A DNA stretch of 64,000 nucleotides from Oscillospiraceae bacterium (GTDB lineage Bacteria > Bacillota > Clostridia > Oscillospirales > Acutalibacteraceae): positions 457,750 to 521,749 of the forward strand of contig JAKVOA010000001.1 of the NCBI GenBank assembly GCA_022483045.1, given 5' to 3'. Shown here in pieces: positions 26,649-36,842 of the stretch (position 1 is the first letter of the stretch; every line of letters starts with the position of its first letter). Under the pieces are notes generated by a model, which saw nothing but the letters and a program-made list of their open reading frames with translations, made no database searches and was not told the DNA's origin. The translations under genes and the position numbers were made by a program.

Positions 26649-26654
26649 TATAAT
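26649..26654 (+). promoter_or_regulatory. Possible promoter of gdpP (-10 box)
   Basis: A perfect TATAAT has a weak -35 (TTGCAG, 26626-26631) at 17 bp. GGGCAG/CTGCCC and TGCCC/GGGCA hairpins follow (26679-26706). Confidence 0.45.
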
Positions 26655-26752
26655 ACCTGCAGCGGATGCTGTGCCTTTTGGGCAGCGCCCCTGCCCTTTG
26701 GGCAGAAATGGAACAGACGCATACTGCGCCTGGCGAAAAGTGGGGACTTCCT

Positions 26753-28714
26753 TTGAAAAAAAAGATTTGGGCTGCTTCGCCTGTTTTTTATGTGCTGTCT
26801 GGTGCCATGTTTGTGATGGCTTTGTTTTCCATGCAGTACAGCTGGGTTCTCTGCATTGTAGAGTTTTGCATTTCTGGTGCGTCTGCTGCGGTCATTGCGG
26901 TATCTGTTGCAATCTTTAAAAATTATGTTTCTGTGTCTGTCAAGGCGGCAGAGCGCGTACTGACAGCAGAGGATTCCCATGCACTGGATACCTTTACCAT
27001 GCCGGTCGTCTTGGTTGGCGCCGCCGGGGATATCCTGTGGGTAAACCAGTCTTTCTTAAAGCGAGTATCCTCTCAGCATGAAGTGCGCGGGGAAAATGTC
27101 GAGCGCATTATTTACCCCAATACGCTGGACCAAATTGTCGCTGCTGCCGGTACCAACGTGACGATTGATGCCCGCCAGTATACGGCTTTTGGCGCGCGGG
27201 TGCAGCAGGAGACGATTCTTTATTTTGTAGATGATACTTACTATAAAGAAATAAACCGGGAATATACGGACAGCCGGCCGGTTGTGTGCCTTGCCTTTTT
27301 TGACAACCGTGAGGAGCTGGCCCGTGACTCAAGCGGCAGCGAAGACAGCCGCACCGCTGCGGATGTGGAAGATGTAATCTGTAAATGGGCGCAGTCGATG
27401 GGCGGCTTTTCCAAGCGCCTTTCCGGCGGGCGGTACCTGATTATGACAGATGAGCGCCATGTGCGGGATGCTCTGGAGCGCCGGTTTGAAATTTTGGATA
27501 AAGTCCGTGAGATTAAAACGAGCGATAACCGCAGCGCCACCATTTCCATGGGTGTTGCCCGCGGTGCGGGTTCTCTGCAGGAAGCAGAGGAATGGTCGCG
27601 CAAGGCACTGGATATGGCTTTGGGCCGCGGCGGCGACCAGGTTGCCTTAAAGCAAAAAGACGAATCCTATGAATTCTTCGGAGGCCTTTCTAAGGGTGTG
27701 GAAAAGCACGACAAGGTGCGCACACGCGTCATTGCCGCTACGCTTTCTGACCATATCCGCCAGAGCGACTGCGTGCTGATTATGGGGCACAAATTCGGTG
27801 ATTTGGACTGCATTGGTGCGGCAGTCGGTATTTGGAGCGCTGCTACCAATGCACTGCACCGCCCGGCCCATGTGGTGCTGGAGCGCAGTCAGTGCATGGC
27901 CAATGCCCTAGTAGACCATATTGAGCAGGCGGGGGAAACAGATGTCTTTATTTCGCCAGAGGAGGCCCTGCCGCTTTTGACCTCGCATTCTCTGCTGGTT
28001 GTGGTAGATACCCATAACCCGGATGTGGTCGAAAGCCCCCAGCTGCTTGAAAAAGCACAGCGCATTGTCGTCATTGACCACCACCGCATGATGGTGAAGC
28101 ATATTGAAAATGCACTGGTCTTTTACCACGAACCCTACGCCAGTTCTGCCTCGGAACTTGTTGCGGAACTGGTGCAGTACATAGGCGATACTGCCCTTTC
28201 CCGCACAGATGCAGAGGCGCTGCTGGCCGGCATTATGCTGGATACTAAGAATTTTGTGCTGAAAACCGGTGTGCGTACCTTTGAGGCGGCCGCATATCTG
28301 CGCCGCCGCGGTGCGGATACCGTTGAGGTAAAAAGTCTGTTTGCCGACAACATTGAGGTTTACAAAGCAAAATATCAGATTGTTTCCAGTGCACAGATTC
28401 AAAACGGCTGTGCAATCACTTCTGTAGAAAAAGAATTTCCGCAAATCCGCCTGAGCTGTGCCCAGGCTGCGGATGAGCTGCTTTCCATACAGGGAGTCAA
28501 GGCTTCCTTTGTCATCTTTCCTTCCGGCGGCACCGTCAATATTTCGGCGCGCAGCTTGGGGGATATCAATGTGCAGTTGGTGATGGAGCAGATGGGCGGC
28601 GGCGGTCACCTTTCCATGGCGGGCGCGCAGCTTTCTGATCTGACAGTGGCACAGGTACGCGAAAAACTGCTGCAGGAGTTAAAGACTGGCGTCGGTCAGC
28701 CGGAAAAGAAATAA
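26753..28714 (+). CDS. gdpP: Cyclic-di-AMP phosphodiesterase GdpP
   Basis: A membrane enzyme that hydrolyses c-di-AMP to pApA, affecting wall and potassium balance. It has two N-terminal membrane helices (about 6-55), a PAS-like domain, a degenerate GGDEF domain (around residues 170-300), then the DHH domain with GHKFGDLDCIGA and VIDHHRMM and the DHHA1 GGGGHLSMAGA. From TTG 26753 (GGGGAC upstream) it has 653 residues, matching GdpP of Bacillus. An in-frame ATG at 26708 is possible, but it lacks a ribosome site and lies behind hairpins. It is followed by rplI, a common GdpP neighbour (gdpP-rplI-dnaB). Confidence 0.93.
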   Translation: MKKKIWAASPVFYVLSGAMFVMALFSMQYSWVLCIVEFCISGASAAVIAVSVAIFKNYVSVSVKAAERVLTAEDSHALDTFTMPVVLVGAAGDILWVNQSFLKRVSSQHEVRGENVERIIYPNTLDQIVAAAGTNVTIDARQYTAFGARVQQETILYFVDDTYYKEINREYTDSRPVVCLAFFDNREELARDSSGSEDSRTAADVEDVICKWAQSMGGFSKRLSGGRYLIMTDERHVRDALERRFEILDKVREIKTSDNRSATISMGVARGAGSLQEAEEWSRKALDMALGRGGDQVALKQKDESYEFFGGLSKGVEKHDKVRTRVIAATLSDHIRQSDCVLIMGHKFGDLDCIGAAVGIWSAATNALHRPAHVVLERSQCMANALVDHIEQAGETDVFISPEEALPLLTSHSLLVVVDTHNPDVVESPQLLEKAQRIVVIDHHRMMVKHIENALVFYHEPYASSASELVAELVQYIGDTALSRTDAEALLAGIMLDTKNFVLKTGVRTFEAAAYLRRRGADTVEVKSLFADNIEVYKAKYQIVSSAQIQNGCAITSVEKEFPQIRLSCAQAADELLSIQGVKASFVIFPSGGTVNISARSLGDINVQLVMEQMGGGGHLSMAGAQLSDLTVAQVREKLLQELKTGVGQPEKK

Positions 28715-28767
28715 AAGCAGGCTGCGGCAAAAGACTGCTTTTGCGACAATAGCAAGGAGGATGTTTC

Positions 28768-29214
28768 ATGAAAGTTGTATTACTGCAGGATGTAAAGGCC
28801 TTGGGAAAAAAGGGCGAGCTTGTCAATGCCAGTGATGGCTATGCGCGCAATTATCTGATGCCGCGCGGCCTTGCAAAAGAGGCAAATGCACAGGCAATGA
28901 ATGAGCTGAAGAACGCGGAAGCTTCCAAAGCATATAAAATTAAAACCGAAACCGAAACCGCACAGGCGGCCGCCGAAAAACTGGAGGGCAAGAGTATTCG
29001 CCTGACAGCCAAGGCGGGTCAGGCCGGCAAGCTCTTTGGCTCTGTGACACCGCGGGAAATCGCCGCAGCCATTCAGAAACAATTCGGTATTTCCGTGGAT
29101 AAGCGCAAAATTACACTGGATGCGGAAATTAAGGCTTTTGGCACCTACAACTGCGAAGTAAAACTTTATAATGGCATTTCTGCGAAAGTATATGCCGTTG
29201 TTACGGAAGAATAA
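28768..29214 (+). CDS. rplI: 50S ribosomal protein bL9
   Basis: A 148-residue bL9. The N-terminal domain [20 protein letters not shown] with the conserved [12 protein letters not shown] is typical, followed by the long connecting helix and the C-terminal rRNA-binding domain ([12 protein letters not shown]). AAGGAGG is 9 bases before the ATG. It sits in the gdpP-rplI-dnaB cluster found in many Firmicutes. Confidence 0.97.
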   Translation: MKVVLLQDVKALGKKGELVNASDGYARNYLMPRGLAKEANAQAMNELKNAEASKAYKIKTETETAQAAAEKLEGKSIRLTAKAGQAGKLFGSVTPREIAAAIQKQFGISVDKRKITLDAEIKAFGTYNCEVKLYNGISAKVYAVVTEE

Positions 29215-29250
29215 AACTTTGTCTGGTCTGCCTTTGTGGCAGGCTGCAAG

Positions 29251-29292
29251 CAACCCGCGCCAGCGCCAGAAAAGCGCAGCAGGGTTGTTTTT
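29251..29292 (+). terminator. Probable terminator after rplI
   Basis: CAACCC (29251-29256) pairs with GGGTTG (29282-29287), with further GCGC pairing inside and TTTTT after. The 250-base gap to dnaB holds nothing else I can support. Confidence 0.5.
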
Positions 29293-29467
29293 CTGTATGA
29301 ACGAAATGATTCTGCCCGGCGGAAGGCGCAGGCAGAGGCGGTAGATACAGACCCGCAGAAAACAAGGCGGGGCTGTAAATATCGTTTTGTACTGCAAAGA
29401 CAGTTTACAAAATTTAGAGAAGCTGATACAGGACTTTGCTGCACAAAGACGGAAGGGGGCAGAGAAT

Positions 29468-30850
29468 ATGCCGGAAGACATGCGGCCATCTTATACGGGC
29501 ACAGGCGGCGGTCAGCCGTTTGACCGTGAAGCTGAGCAGGCAGTGCTTGGCGCTGTGCTGCTGGACGCCTCTTGCCTAGACACCGTCATGGAGATACTGC
29601 CCAGTCCGGATTTCTTTTCGCAGAGCAGCAATGCGGATATTTACGCGGCAATGCTGGAGCTTTCCAATGCCGGCAAACCGGTTGATTTCATTACACTGCT
29701 CGATTACATGCGCCGGGAGCCCGGCTTTGAAGAAAACGATGGCAAGGGATATCTGCTGGAGCTTGCACAGATTGTGCCGTCTATTTCCAATGTAGAAACC
29801 TATGCGAAAATTGTTCGCGATAAGTACGACCTGCGTCAGCTGATGCAGGCTGCACGCTCTATTTTAGAGGAATCTGCAGAGGGCGCACAGGACGTGTCCG
29901 TGCTGCTGGATTCTGCTGAGCAGAAGATTTTTGACATTCGCCGCGGGCAGAATATGCAGGGTCTGCAGAGCATACAGCAGACCTTGGTCAGCACATTTGA
30001 CCATTTGGATAAAATTGCTTCTCCCGATGGTGCCCAGTACCGCGGAATCCCGACCGGTATCAAGATGCTGGACGACACGATTACCGGCTTGAACCGCACC
30101 GACCTGGTGCTGCTGGCGGCCCGCCCAGGTATGGGCAAGACCAGCTTTGCGCTGAATATCACCCGCCACGCGGCTATTACCTGCCACAAGCGCATTGCTT
30201 TCTTTTCCCTGGAAATGACGCGCGAACAGCTGGCGTCCCGCCTGCTTTCTACGGAAGCACAGGTCAGCGGTGTCAAGCTGCGTACCGGGAACCTGGAAGA
30301 CGACGAATGGGCGCGGCTGATTGAGGCGGGCGATGTGCTCAGCCGCTCTGAAATTTATTTTGATGACAACTCTGCGATTACTGTACCGGAAATGAAAGCA
30401 AAGCTGCGCCGCCTGCGCGACGTTGACCTTGTCGTGATTGACTACCTGCAGCTGATGTCTTCCGGTGGACGTATTGACAACCGTGTACAGGAAATTTCAG
30501 CAATTACCCGAAATTTAAAAATCATGGCAAAAGAGCTGGATGTGCCGGTTTTGTGTCTGTCACAGCTTTCGCGTGAAAGCGAAAAGCGCACAACCCATAA
30601 GCCAATGCTGAGCGACCTGCGCGATTCTGGCTCTATCGAACAGGACGCCGATATTGTACTGTTCCTTTACCGCGAAGGGTACTACGCAAATGCCGGAGAC
30701 GGTGCGCCGCCCGCGCCGGACGAGGACCAGAACAGCGGTGAATGTATTATCGCCAAAAACCGCCACGGCGAGACCCGCAGCGTTCCGCTGCACTGGCAGG
30801 GCGAATTTATGCGGTTTACCGCACCGGAACTGGTGCGGCAGGAACCGTAA
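29468..30850 (+). CDS. dnaB: Replicative DNA helicase DnaB/DnaC
   Basis: The hexameric replicative helicase, 460 residues from ATG 29468, with AAGGGGG upstream. The N-terminal helical domain begins DREAEQAVLGAVLLD, and the RecA-like domain has Walker A ARPGMGKTS (218-226), Walker B VDLVVIDYLQLM and the SQLSRESEKR loop. The C-terminal sensor stretch DLRDSGSIEQDADIV is complete. A reading from TTG 29387 would add 27 residues (KDSLQNLEKLIQDFAAQRR) that look protein-like but have no ribosome site. It is part of gdpP-rplI-dnaB. Confidence 0.97.
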   Translation: MPEDMRPSYTGTGGGQPFDREAEQAVLGAVLLDASCLDTVMEILPSPDFFSQSSNADIYAAMLELSNAGKPVDFITLLDYMRREPGFEENDGKGYLLELAQIVPSISNVETYAKIVRDKYDLRQLMQAARSILEESAEGAQDVSVLLDSAEQKIFDIRRGQNMQGLQSIQQTLVSTFDHLDKIASPDGAQYRGIPTGIKMLDDTITGLNRTDLVLLAARPGMGKTSFALNITRHAAITCHKRIAFFSLEMTREQLASRLLSTEAQVSGVKLRTGNLEDDEWARLIEAGDVLSRSEIYFDDNSAITVPEMKAKLRRLRDVDLVVIDYLQLMSSGGRIDNRVQEISAITRNLKIMAKELDVPVLCLSQLSRESEKRTTHKPMLSDLRDSGSIEQDADIVLFLYREGYYANAGDGAPPAPDEDQNSGECIIAKNRHGETRSVPLHWQGEFMRFTAPELVRQEP

Positions 30851-30875
30851 ACAGCAAAGAAAGGCGGCACAGCAA

Positions 30876-32225
30876 ATGCTTTCAATTTCTGATAAGATTT
30901 TTCATACGGTAAAGCAGTATGGTATGCTGCCGCCGGGCAGCACGGTTGCGGTCGGTGTTTCCGGCGGCGCTGATTCCACGGCGCTGCTGTACTGGCTTGC
31001 CTCTCATCGGGCAGAGCTGCAGATTCAGGTTGTGGCGGCACACGTAAACCATGGCCTGCGCGGTGCAGAAGCCGACCATGACGAAACCTGCGTGCGCCGC
31101 CTCTGTGTGCAGCTTGGGGTTTCACTGCAGGCGCTGCATATCAATGTGCGCGAAGAAGCTCGAAAAACAGGAGAAGGAATCGAAGAATGCGGCCGCCGCC
31201 TGCGGTACGCATTTTTTTATAAACTCTGCAAACAATACACCAATCCGCGCGTCGCGACAGCCCATACACTTTCCGATAATGCGGAGACCATGCTGCTCAA
31301 CCTGGCACGCGGGGCAGGCGCGGCGGGACTTTCGGGTATTCCGCCGGTACGGGGTCTGGTTGTGCGGCCGCTGATTGCCCTGACCCGCGCCGAGACCGAG
31401 CAGTACTGCCGCGAGAATGGTCTTGCTTACTGCACTGACAGCACAAATGCAGATGACAGCTGTATGCGCAACTGGGTCCGGTTGCATATTGTGCCTCTTT
31501 TTGCGCATATTGACCCGCGGTTTGAGCAGGCGGCGGGGCGGGCTGCCTGTGCTTTGCGGGAAGATGATGCCTGCCTGCGTGCGCTGGCACAGCGGGCGCT
31601 GACGGACGCGACCTGTGCTGGCGGCTGGCGGGCAGAGTGTCTTTTGCAGCAGCCGCGGGCCATTCGCCTGCGTGCACTTTACCTTGCGGCACATGGGGCG
31701 GGAGCGGGCCGTCTCTCTCAGCAGCATTTGCTGGAACTGGACCGCCTGCTGAAAACGGGCGGCGGCTGCACACTGCCCGCGGACTGCTCAGCACGCGTAG
31801 AACAGGGGATTCTGCTGTTCCCCGCTGCTGTGCCCGGCTATGAAGTGCCGCTGCGGCTGCCGGAAACGACTCTGCCCGACGGTCGCCTCTTTTCCCTGCA
31901 GGTGCTGTCCAAAACTGCCTATGAAAAAGAAAAAGGTAAATTCATCTTTTCTAATTGCCTCAATTATGCTACAATAAATACCGATACCTTGGTCAGGACC
32001 CGCAGACCTGGCGATTCTTTTTCGCCTGCCGGCCGGGGTATTACGAAATCTTTAAAGAAACTGCTCAATGAAAAACGGGTGCCGCCCTCTTTGCGGGCGC
32101 GGCTTGCGATGCTTTCGCGCGGCAGTGATATTTTGTGGATTGAGGGCTGTGGCCCCAGTGAAAAAGCAAAAGTGACCCCACAGACACAGGAAATCGCGGT
32201 GGTTACAATAAAGGAGTGCAGGTAG
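30876..32225 (+). CDS. tilS: tRNA(Ile)-lysidine synthetase
   Basis: TilS modifies C34 of tRNA-Ile(CAU) to lysidine so that it reads AUA. The N-terminal PP-loop motif is SGGADS (29-34), with AHVNHGLRGAEAD after it, and the tRNA-binding and C-terminal domain contains the typical RTRRPGDSFSPAGR. The length of 449 residues is normal. The ATG at 30876 is 26 bases after the dnaB stop with AAAGAAAGG upstream. The tilS-hpt-ftsH order that follows is widespread in Firmicutes. Confidence 0.96.
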   Translation: MLSISDKIFHTVKQYGMLPPGSTVAVGVSGGADSTALLYWLASHRAELQIQVVAAHVNHGLRGAEADHDETCVRRLCVQLGVSLQALHINVREEARKTGEGIEECGRRLRYAFFYKLCKQYTNPRVATAHTLSDNAETMLLNLARGAGAAGLSGIPPVRGLVVRPLIALTRAETEQYCRENGLAYCTDSTNADDSCMRNWVRLHIVPLFAHIDPRFEQAAGRAACALREDDACLRALAQRALTDATCAGGWRAECLLQQPRAIRLRALYLAAHGAGAGRLSQQHLLELDRLLKTGGGCTLPADCSARVEQGILLFPAAVPGYEVPLRLPETTLPDGRLFSLQVLSKTAYEKEKGKFIFSNCLNYATINTDTLVRTRRPGDSFSPAGRGITKSLKKLLNEKRVPPSLRARLAMLSRGSDILWIEGCGPSEKAKVTPQTQEIAVVTIKECR

Positions 32226-32228
32226 GAA

Positions 32229-32780
32229 ATGGAAAATCAGATGCTCGGCGATATTCAGGAAGTTTTGTTTAGTGAAAAGCAGCTTGCCGCTATTGTAGAG
32301 CGCATTGGCAACCAAATCAGCGAAGACTACAAAGGCAAAAGGCTGCTTTTGGCCAGCGTACTGAAAGGCTCTGTCGTATTTATGGCAGACCTGATGCGCG
32401 CAATCAAGATCCCCTGTGAAGTGGATTTTATGTCTGTTTCCAGCTATGGCAGCGGAACAAAATCTTCTGGTATTGTCAAGATTACGAAAGACCTGGACAT
32501 TAACTTAGAGGGATATGACCTGCTGGTTGTAGAGGATATCCTTGACAGCGGCGTTACCCTGCACTACATACTGAGAATGATGCAGGCACGCAACCCAAAC
32601 AGCATTCGCCTGTGTACCTTATTTGATAAACCGGAGCGTCGCACCGTTGAGGTAAAGGCTGACTATGTCGGTGCCGAGGTTCCGGATGCGTTTATTGTCG
32701 GCTATGGGCTTGACTACGCACAGAAGTACCGCAATCTTCCGTTTGTGGGGGTGCTGAAGCCCGAAATATACGGCGGCTAA
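32229..32780 (+). CDS. hpt: Hypoxanthine-guanine phosphoribosyltransferase
   Basis: Purine salvage enzyme making IMP/GMP. The PRPP motif [11 protein letters not shown] and the C-terminal [18 protein letters not shown] are diagnostic, and the [11 protein letters not shown] segment near residue 45 is conserved. It has 183 residues, starts 3 bases after tilS ends, and has AAGGAG 11 bases upstream. The tilS-hpt-ftsH cluster is conserved and supports the call. Confidence 0.96.
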   Translation: MENQMLGDIQEVLFSEKQLAAIVERIGNQISEDYKGKRLLLASVLKGSVVFMADLMRAIKIPCEVDFMSVSSYGSGTKSSGIVKITKDLDINLEGYDLLVVEDILDSGVTLHYILRMMQARNPNSIRLCTLFDKPERRTVEVKADYVGAEVPDAFIVGYGLDYAQKYRNLPFVGVLKPEIYGG

Positions 32781-32794
32781 GGAGTGATACTGGC

Positions 32795-34699
32795 TTGGAT
32801 AATAAAAAATCGCTGCGCAACTTGATTCTCGTCATTGCAATACCGGTTTTGCTGCTCATCTTACTGGCGGCTCTTTTTGGTGGAACAGCAGCCCCAACCA
32901 AAACCTATACTTTTTCTGAGATTATGAGCTACTTTTCAGACCAGAAAGTTTCCGAGTATTCACTGGATTTCGGTACAGGCGAAATGTCCATTAAAGTAAG
33001 CGGCATTGATACGCCGGTCACTTTTGTTGCACCGGATTCTCAGTATATGCAGGAGCGCTTGGACCCGTATGTCGAGCAGTACAATAAAGCACACCCGAAA
33101 GACAAAATGGTGCAGAAGCTGCAGCGCCCGAAAGAAACCAACTGGTTTATTTCTTTTCTGCCGTTTATCATTGCGGTGGGCGTGATGCTGCTGTTCTCTT
33201 ACCTGATGATGCGCAAGGTCAACGCCGGCATGGGAGACGCGGGCAAGCAGATGAATTTTGGCAAGGCCAATGTCAAAAATCTGGAGGACGAAAAGCGCAA
33301 AACAACCTTTGCCGATGTTGCCGGTGCGGATGAGGAAAAAGAGGAACTGCAGGAGATTGTAGAGTTCTTGAAAAATCCGCGCAAGTACAACGAACTCGGC
33401 GCGCGCATACCAAAGGGTGTTCTTTTGGTGGGCCCTCCCGGTACAGGTAAAACGCTGCTGGCGCGTGCAGTTGCCGGTGAAGCGGGTGTGCCGTTCTTCT
33501 CTATTTCCGGCTCTGATTTTGTAGAGATGTTTGTCGGTGTCGGCGCTTCCCGTGTGCGTGACTTGTTTGAGCAGGCAAAAAAGAACAGTCCCTGCATTGT
33601 GTTTATCGATGAAATCGACGCGGTCGGCCGCCAGCGCGGCGCCGGCTTAGGCGGCGGCCACGATGAACGTGAGCAGACACTGAACCAGCTGTTGGTCGAG
33701 ATGGACGGCTTCGGTGCGAATGAGGGCGTCATTATGATTGCCGCAACCAACCGCCCAGATATCCTTGACCCAGCGCTGATGCGCCCGGGCCGCTTTGACC
33801 GGCGTATTATGGTGGGCTATCCGGATATCAAAGGCCGCGAGGCTATTTTGCACGTACATGCGCGCGGCAAGCCCCTTTCACCGGATGTTGACCTGAAAGT
33901 GATTGCCGGCTCCACAGCGGGCTTTACCGGTGCAGACTTGGAAAACCTGCTGAATGAGGCGGCGCTGCTGGCAGCTCGCAAAAACCTGAAAGCAATTACC
34001 ATGAAAGAAATAGAAGAGGCAACCATCAAAGTGGTCGTCGGTACCGAAAAGAAGAGCCATGTGATGACTGACCGCGAAAAGACGCTGACCGCTTACCACG
34101 AGGGCGGCCACGCCGTTGCAACGTATTTCTGCCCCACGCAGGACCCGGTGCACCAAATCAGTATTATTCCGCGCGGTATGGCAGGCGGTTTTACGATGCA
34201 GGTGCCTACAGAGGACCGCTCTTACCGCTCTAAAAAAGAAATGGAAGAAGACCTGGTCGTTATGCTGGGCGGGCGTGTTGCCGAGTCGCTGACAATGGAC
34301 GATATTTCCACTGGCGCCAGCAATGATATTGAGCGCGCGACAAAGCTTGCTCGCTCCATGGTTACAAAGTACGGCATGTCTGCCGCCCTGGGGCCGATCA
34401 CCTATGGCCGTGACGACAGCGAGCCTTTCCTTGGTCGCGATATGGGCCATATCCGTGATTACTCTGAGCAGACAGCCGCAGCAATCGATAAGGAGATTAA
34501 AAACCTTATGACGACCGCCTATGACCGCACAGAGGTCATTCTGCGGCAGCACATGGATAAGCTGCACGAAGTGGCCCGCTATCTCTTCCTGCACGAAAAA
34601 ATGGGCGGCGATGAGTTCCGCCGCGTAATGGAAGGCAAAATGGACGGCGAGGGCAACGTGCTGACAGGCGACGCGCCAAAGCCGCTGCCGCAGGCATAA
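32795..34699 (+). CDS. ftsH: ATP-dependent zinc metalloprotease FtsH
   Basis: Membrane-bound AAA+ protease that removes damaged membrane and regulatory proteins. Two membrane helices (about 8-28 and 112-132) frame a small extracellular domain; Walker A GPPGTGKT is at 213-220, the SRH region [19 protein letters not shown] is complete, and the zinc site is HEGGH (435-439). The length of 634 residues is normal. The start is TTG 32795, with AAGGAGTG upstream; the sequence continues with LDNKKSLRN. The gene ends with a terminator. Confidence 0.97.
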   Translation: MDNKKSLRNLILVIAIPVLLLILLAALFGGTAAPTKTYTFSEIMSYFSDQKVSEYSLDFGTGEMSIKVSGIDTPVTFVAPDSQYMQERLDPYVEQYNKAHPKDKMVQKLQRPKETNWFISFLPFIIAVGVMLLFSYLMMRKVNAGMGDAGKQMNFGKANVKNLEDEKRKTTFADVAGADEEKEELQEIVEFLKNPRKYNELGARIPKGVLLVGPPGTGKTLLARAVAGEAGVPFFSISGSDFVEMFVGVGASRVRDLFEQAKKNSPCIVFIDEIDAVGRQRGAGLGGGHDEREQTLNQLLVEMDGFGANEGVIMIAATNRPDILDPALMRPGRFDRRIMVGYPDIKGREAILHVHARGKPLSPDVDLKVIAGSTAGFTGADLENLLNEAALLAARKNLKAITMKEIEEATIKVVVGTEKKSHVMTDREKTLTAYHEGGHAVATYFCPTQDPVHQISIIPRGMAGGFTMQVPTEDRSYRSKKEMEEDLVVMLGGRVAESLTMDDISTGASNDIERATKLARSMVTKYGMSAALGPITYGRDDSEPFLGRDMGHIRDYSEQTAAAIDKEIKNLMTTAYDRTEVILRQHMDKLHEVARYLFLHEKMGGDEFRRVMEGKMDGEGNVLTGDAPKPLPQA

Positions 34700-34720
34700 A
34701 CAGTAAAATATTCCGCACAA

Positions 34721-34759
34721 AATCAGGGGAGTGCAGCAATTCCCCTGATTCTTGTTTTT
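34721..34759 (+). terminator. Terminator of the tilS-hpt-ftsH group
   Basis: AATCAGGGGA (34721-34730) pairs perfectly with TCCCCTGATT (34741-34750), then CTTGTTTTT. Confidence 0.85.
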
Positions 34760-34797
34760 CAGGAAATTCTTTGTTATGACAAAAGCAGGAGATTAAA

Positions 34798-36777
34798 ATG
34801 CCAAAAATGAATCAAAGCTATGGCAATGAAAGTATATCCATGCTCAAAGGTGCCGACCGGGTGCGGCTGCGCCCGGCAGTCATTTTTGGGTCAGACGGCA
34901 TCGAAGGATGCGAGCATTCCATTTTTGAGATTTTGTCAAACTCCATTGATGAAGCTCGTGAGGGCTATGGCCATGAGATTACCCTGACCTGTTACAGCGA
35001 TTGTTCCGTACAGGTCGAGGACCACGGCCGCGGCTGCCCGGTGGACTACAACCCCAAAGAAAAACGCTATAACTGGGAACTGGTCTTTTGCGAGATGTAT
35101 GCCGGCGGAAAATATAATAATGGTGAGGACGCCAGCTATGAATACAGCCTGGGCTTAAATGGCCTTGGCCTGTGTGCCACGCAGTATGCCTCTGAGTACA
35201 TGGATGTCGAGATCCATACCGGCGAAACCAAGTATACGCTTCACTTTAAGCACGGGAAAAACGTGGGCGGCCTGCACAAAGAGCCAAGCACGGACAAAAG
35301 CGGAACGAAGATTCGCTGGAAGCCGGATCTGCAGGTCTTTACCGATATTCAAATTCCTACAGAGTATTATGTAGATACGCTGCGCCGGCAGGCCATTGTC
35401 AACAGCGGGCTCAAGTTTATTTTGCGTGTACAGAATGCAAACACTTTTGATACGCAGGAATTCCTCTATGAAAACGGCATTGCTGACCATGTGAAAGAAG
35501 TGGCCGGCGACGATGCCCTGACAACCGTGCAGTTTTGGCAGGGGGAGCGCACGGTGCGCGACCGCGCCGACAAGCCGGAGTACCATGTCAAAATCAACGT
35601 GGCGCTGGCTTTTTCCAACAAAACGCACCTGACGGAGTATTACCACAACTCCAGCTGGCTTGAGCACGGCGGCGCGCCGGATAAGGCCGCCCGCAACGCA
35701 TTCGTATATCAAATTGATTCGTACTTGAAACAAAATAATAAGTACAACAAAAGTGAGAGTAAAATCACATACGCAGATGTAGAGGACTGCCTGATTCTGG
35801 TTATTTCTTCTTTCAGCAACCGCACTTCCTATGAAAACCAGACCAAAAAAGCCATTACCAACAAGGGAATACAGGAAGCAATGACCGAAATGCTGCGCCA
35901 CCAGCTGGAGGTCTACTTTATTGAGAACCCGCTGGAAGCAGAAAAAATTGCTGCACAGGTGCTAATTAACAAACGCAGCCGTGAAGATGCCGAAAAAACA
36001 CGCCTGAACTTAAAGAAAAAGCTGACCTCTAATATGGACCTCACCAACCGGGTGGCAAAATTCGTTGACTGTCGCAGCCGCGACGTTTCCCGGCGCGAGA
36101 TTTTTATTGTAGAGGGTGACTCTGCTTTGGGCGCCTGCAAACAGGCACGCGACCCTGATTTTCAGGCGATTATGCCGATTCGCGGCAAAATCTTGAACTG
36201 CTTGAAAGCGGATTATAACCGCATTTTTAAAAGTGATATTATCACCGACCTTGTAAAGGTGCTGGGCTGCGGCGTGCAGGTAAAAAGCAAAGCCAACAAA
36301 GACCTGAGTTCCTTTGATATGGAAAATCTGCGCTGGAACAAGATTATTCTCTGCACCGATGCGGATGTGGATGGTTTCCAGATTCGCACGCTGCTGCTAA
36401 CAATGCTTTATCGCCTGACCCCTGAGCTGATTCGGCAGGGCAAGGTCTTTATTGCCGAGTCCCCGCTGTATGAGATTCAGTGCAAAGGGGAAACTTACTT
36501 TGCCTATGATGAAGTTGAAAAAGAAAAATTTCTACAGCAGCTCAAAGGGCAGAAGCTGACAATTCAGCGCAGCAAAGGCCTAGGCGAAAATGAGCCGGAT
36601 ATGATGAACCTGACGACTATGAACCCCGCGACACGGCGCTTAATCAAAGTAATGCCCTCAGAGGCAGCTGCTACCGGTGCAACGTTTGACCTGCTTTTGG
36701 GCGACAACCTCAGCGGGCGCAAGCAGTATATTGCCGACCACGGGCAGGAGTATGTAGATGAGCTGGACGTCAGCTGA
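34798..36777 (+). CDS. Type IIA topoisomerase, divergent B subunit (GyrB/ParE-like)
   Basis: The ATPase-toprim subunit of a second, divergent gyrase/topo IV. The GHKL fold has NSIDEA and DHGRGCPVDYNP; the usual GLHGVG is LGLNGLG. The toprim domain reads EGDSALG (E439-), where bacterial gyrases have EGDSAGG, and DADVDG (521-526) keeps its acidic residues. SKGLGE near the end contacts ATP chemistry. It has 659 residues with no C-terminal GyrB insert, as in ParE. GGAGAT precedes the ATG. The partner subunit follows 65 bases later. Whether it is the cell's topo IV or an additional enzyme cannot be told from this window. Confidence 0.9.
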   Translation: MPKMNQSYGNESISMLKGADRVRLRPAVIFGSDGIEGCEHSIFEILSNSIDEAREGYGHEITLTCYSDCSVQVEDHGRGCPVDYNPKEKRYNWELVFCEMYAGGKYNNGEDASYEYSLGLNGLGLCATQYASEYMDVEIHTGETKYTLHFKHGKNVGGLHKEPSTDKSGTKIRWKPDLQVFTDIQIPTEYYVDTLRRQAIVNSGLKFILRVQNANTFDTQEFLYENGIADHVKEVAGDDALTTVQFWQGERTVRDRADKPEYHVKINVALAFSNKTHLTEYYHNSSWLEHGGAPDKAARNAFVYQIDSYLKQNNKYNKSESKITYADVEDCLILVISSFSNRTSYENQTKKAITNKGIQEAMTEMLRHQLEVYFIENPLEAEKIAAQVLINKRSREDAEKTRLNLKKKLTSNMDLTNRVAKFVDCRSRDVSRREIFIVEGDSALGACKQARDPDFQAIMPIRGKILNCLKADYNRIFKSDIITDLVKVLGCGVQVKSKANKDLSSFDMENLRWNKIILCTDADVDGFQIRTLLLTMLYRLTPELIRQGKVFIAESPLYEIQCKGETYFAYDEVEKEKFLQQLKGQKLTIQRSKGLGENEPDMMNLTTMNPATRRLIKVMPSEAAATGATFDLLLGDNLSGRKQYIADHGQEYVDELDVS

Positions 36778-36842
36778 AAAAGAGCAAAAGACGTTTTCCG
36801 CTGTAAACAGGCGGGGGACGGGCAGGAAAGGCAGGAAAGTGT

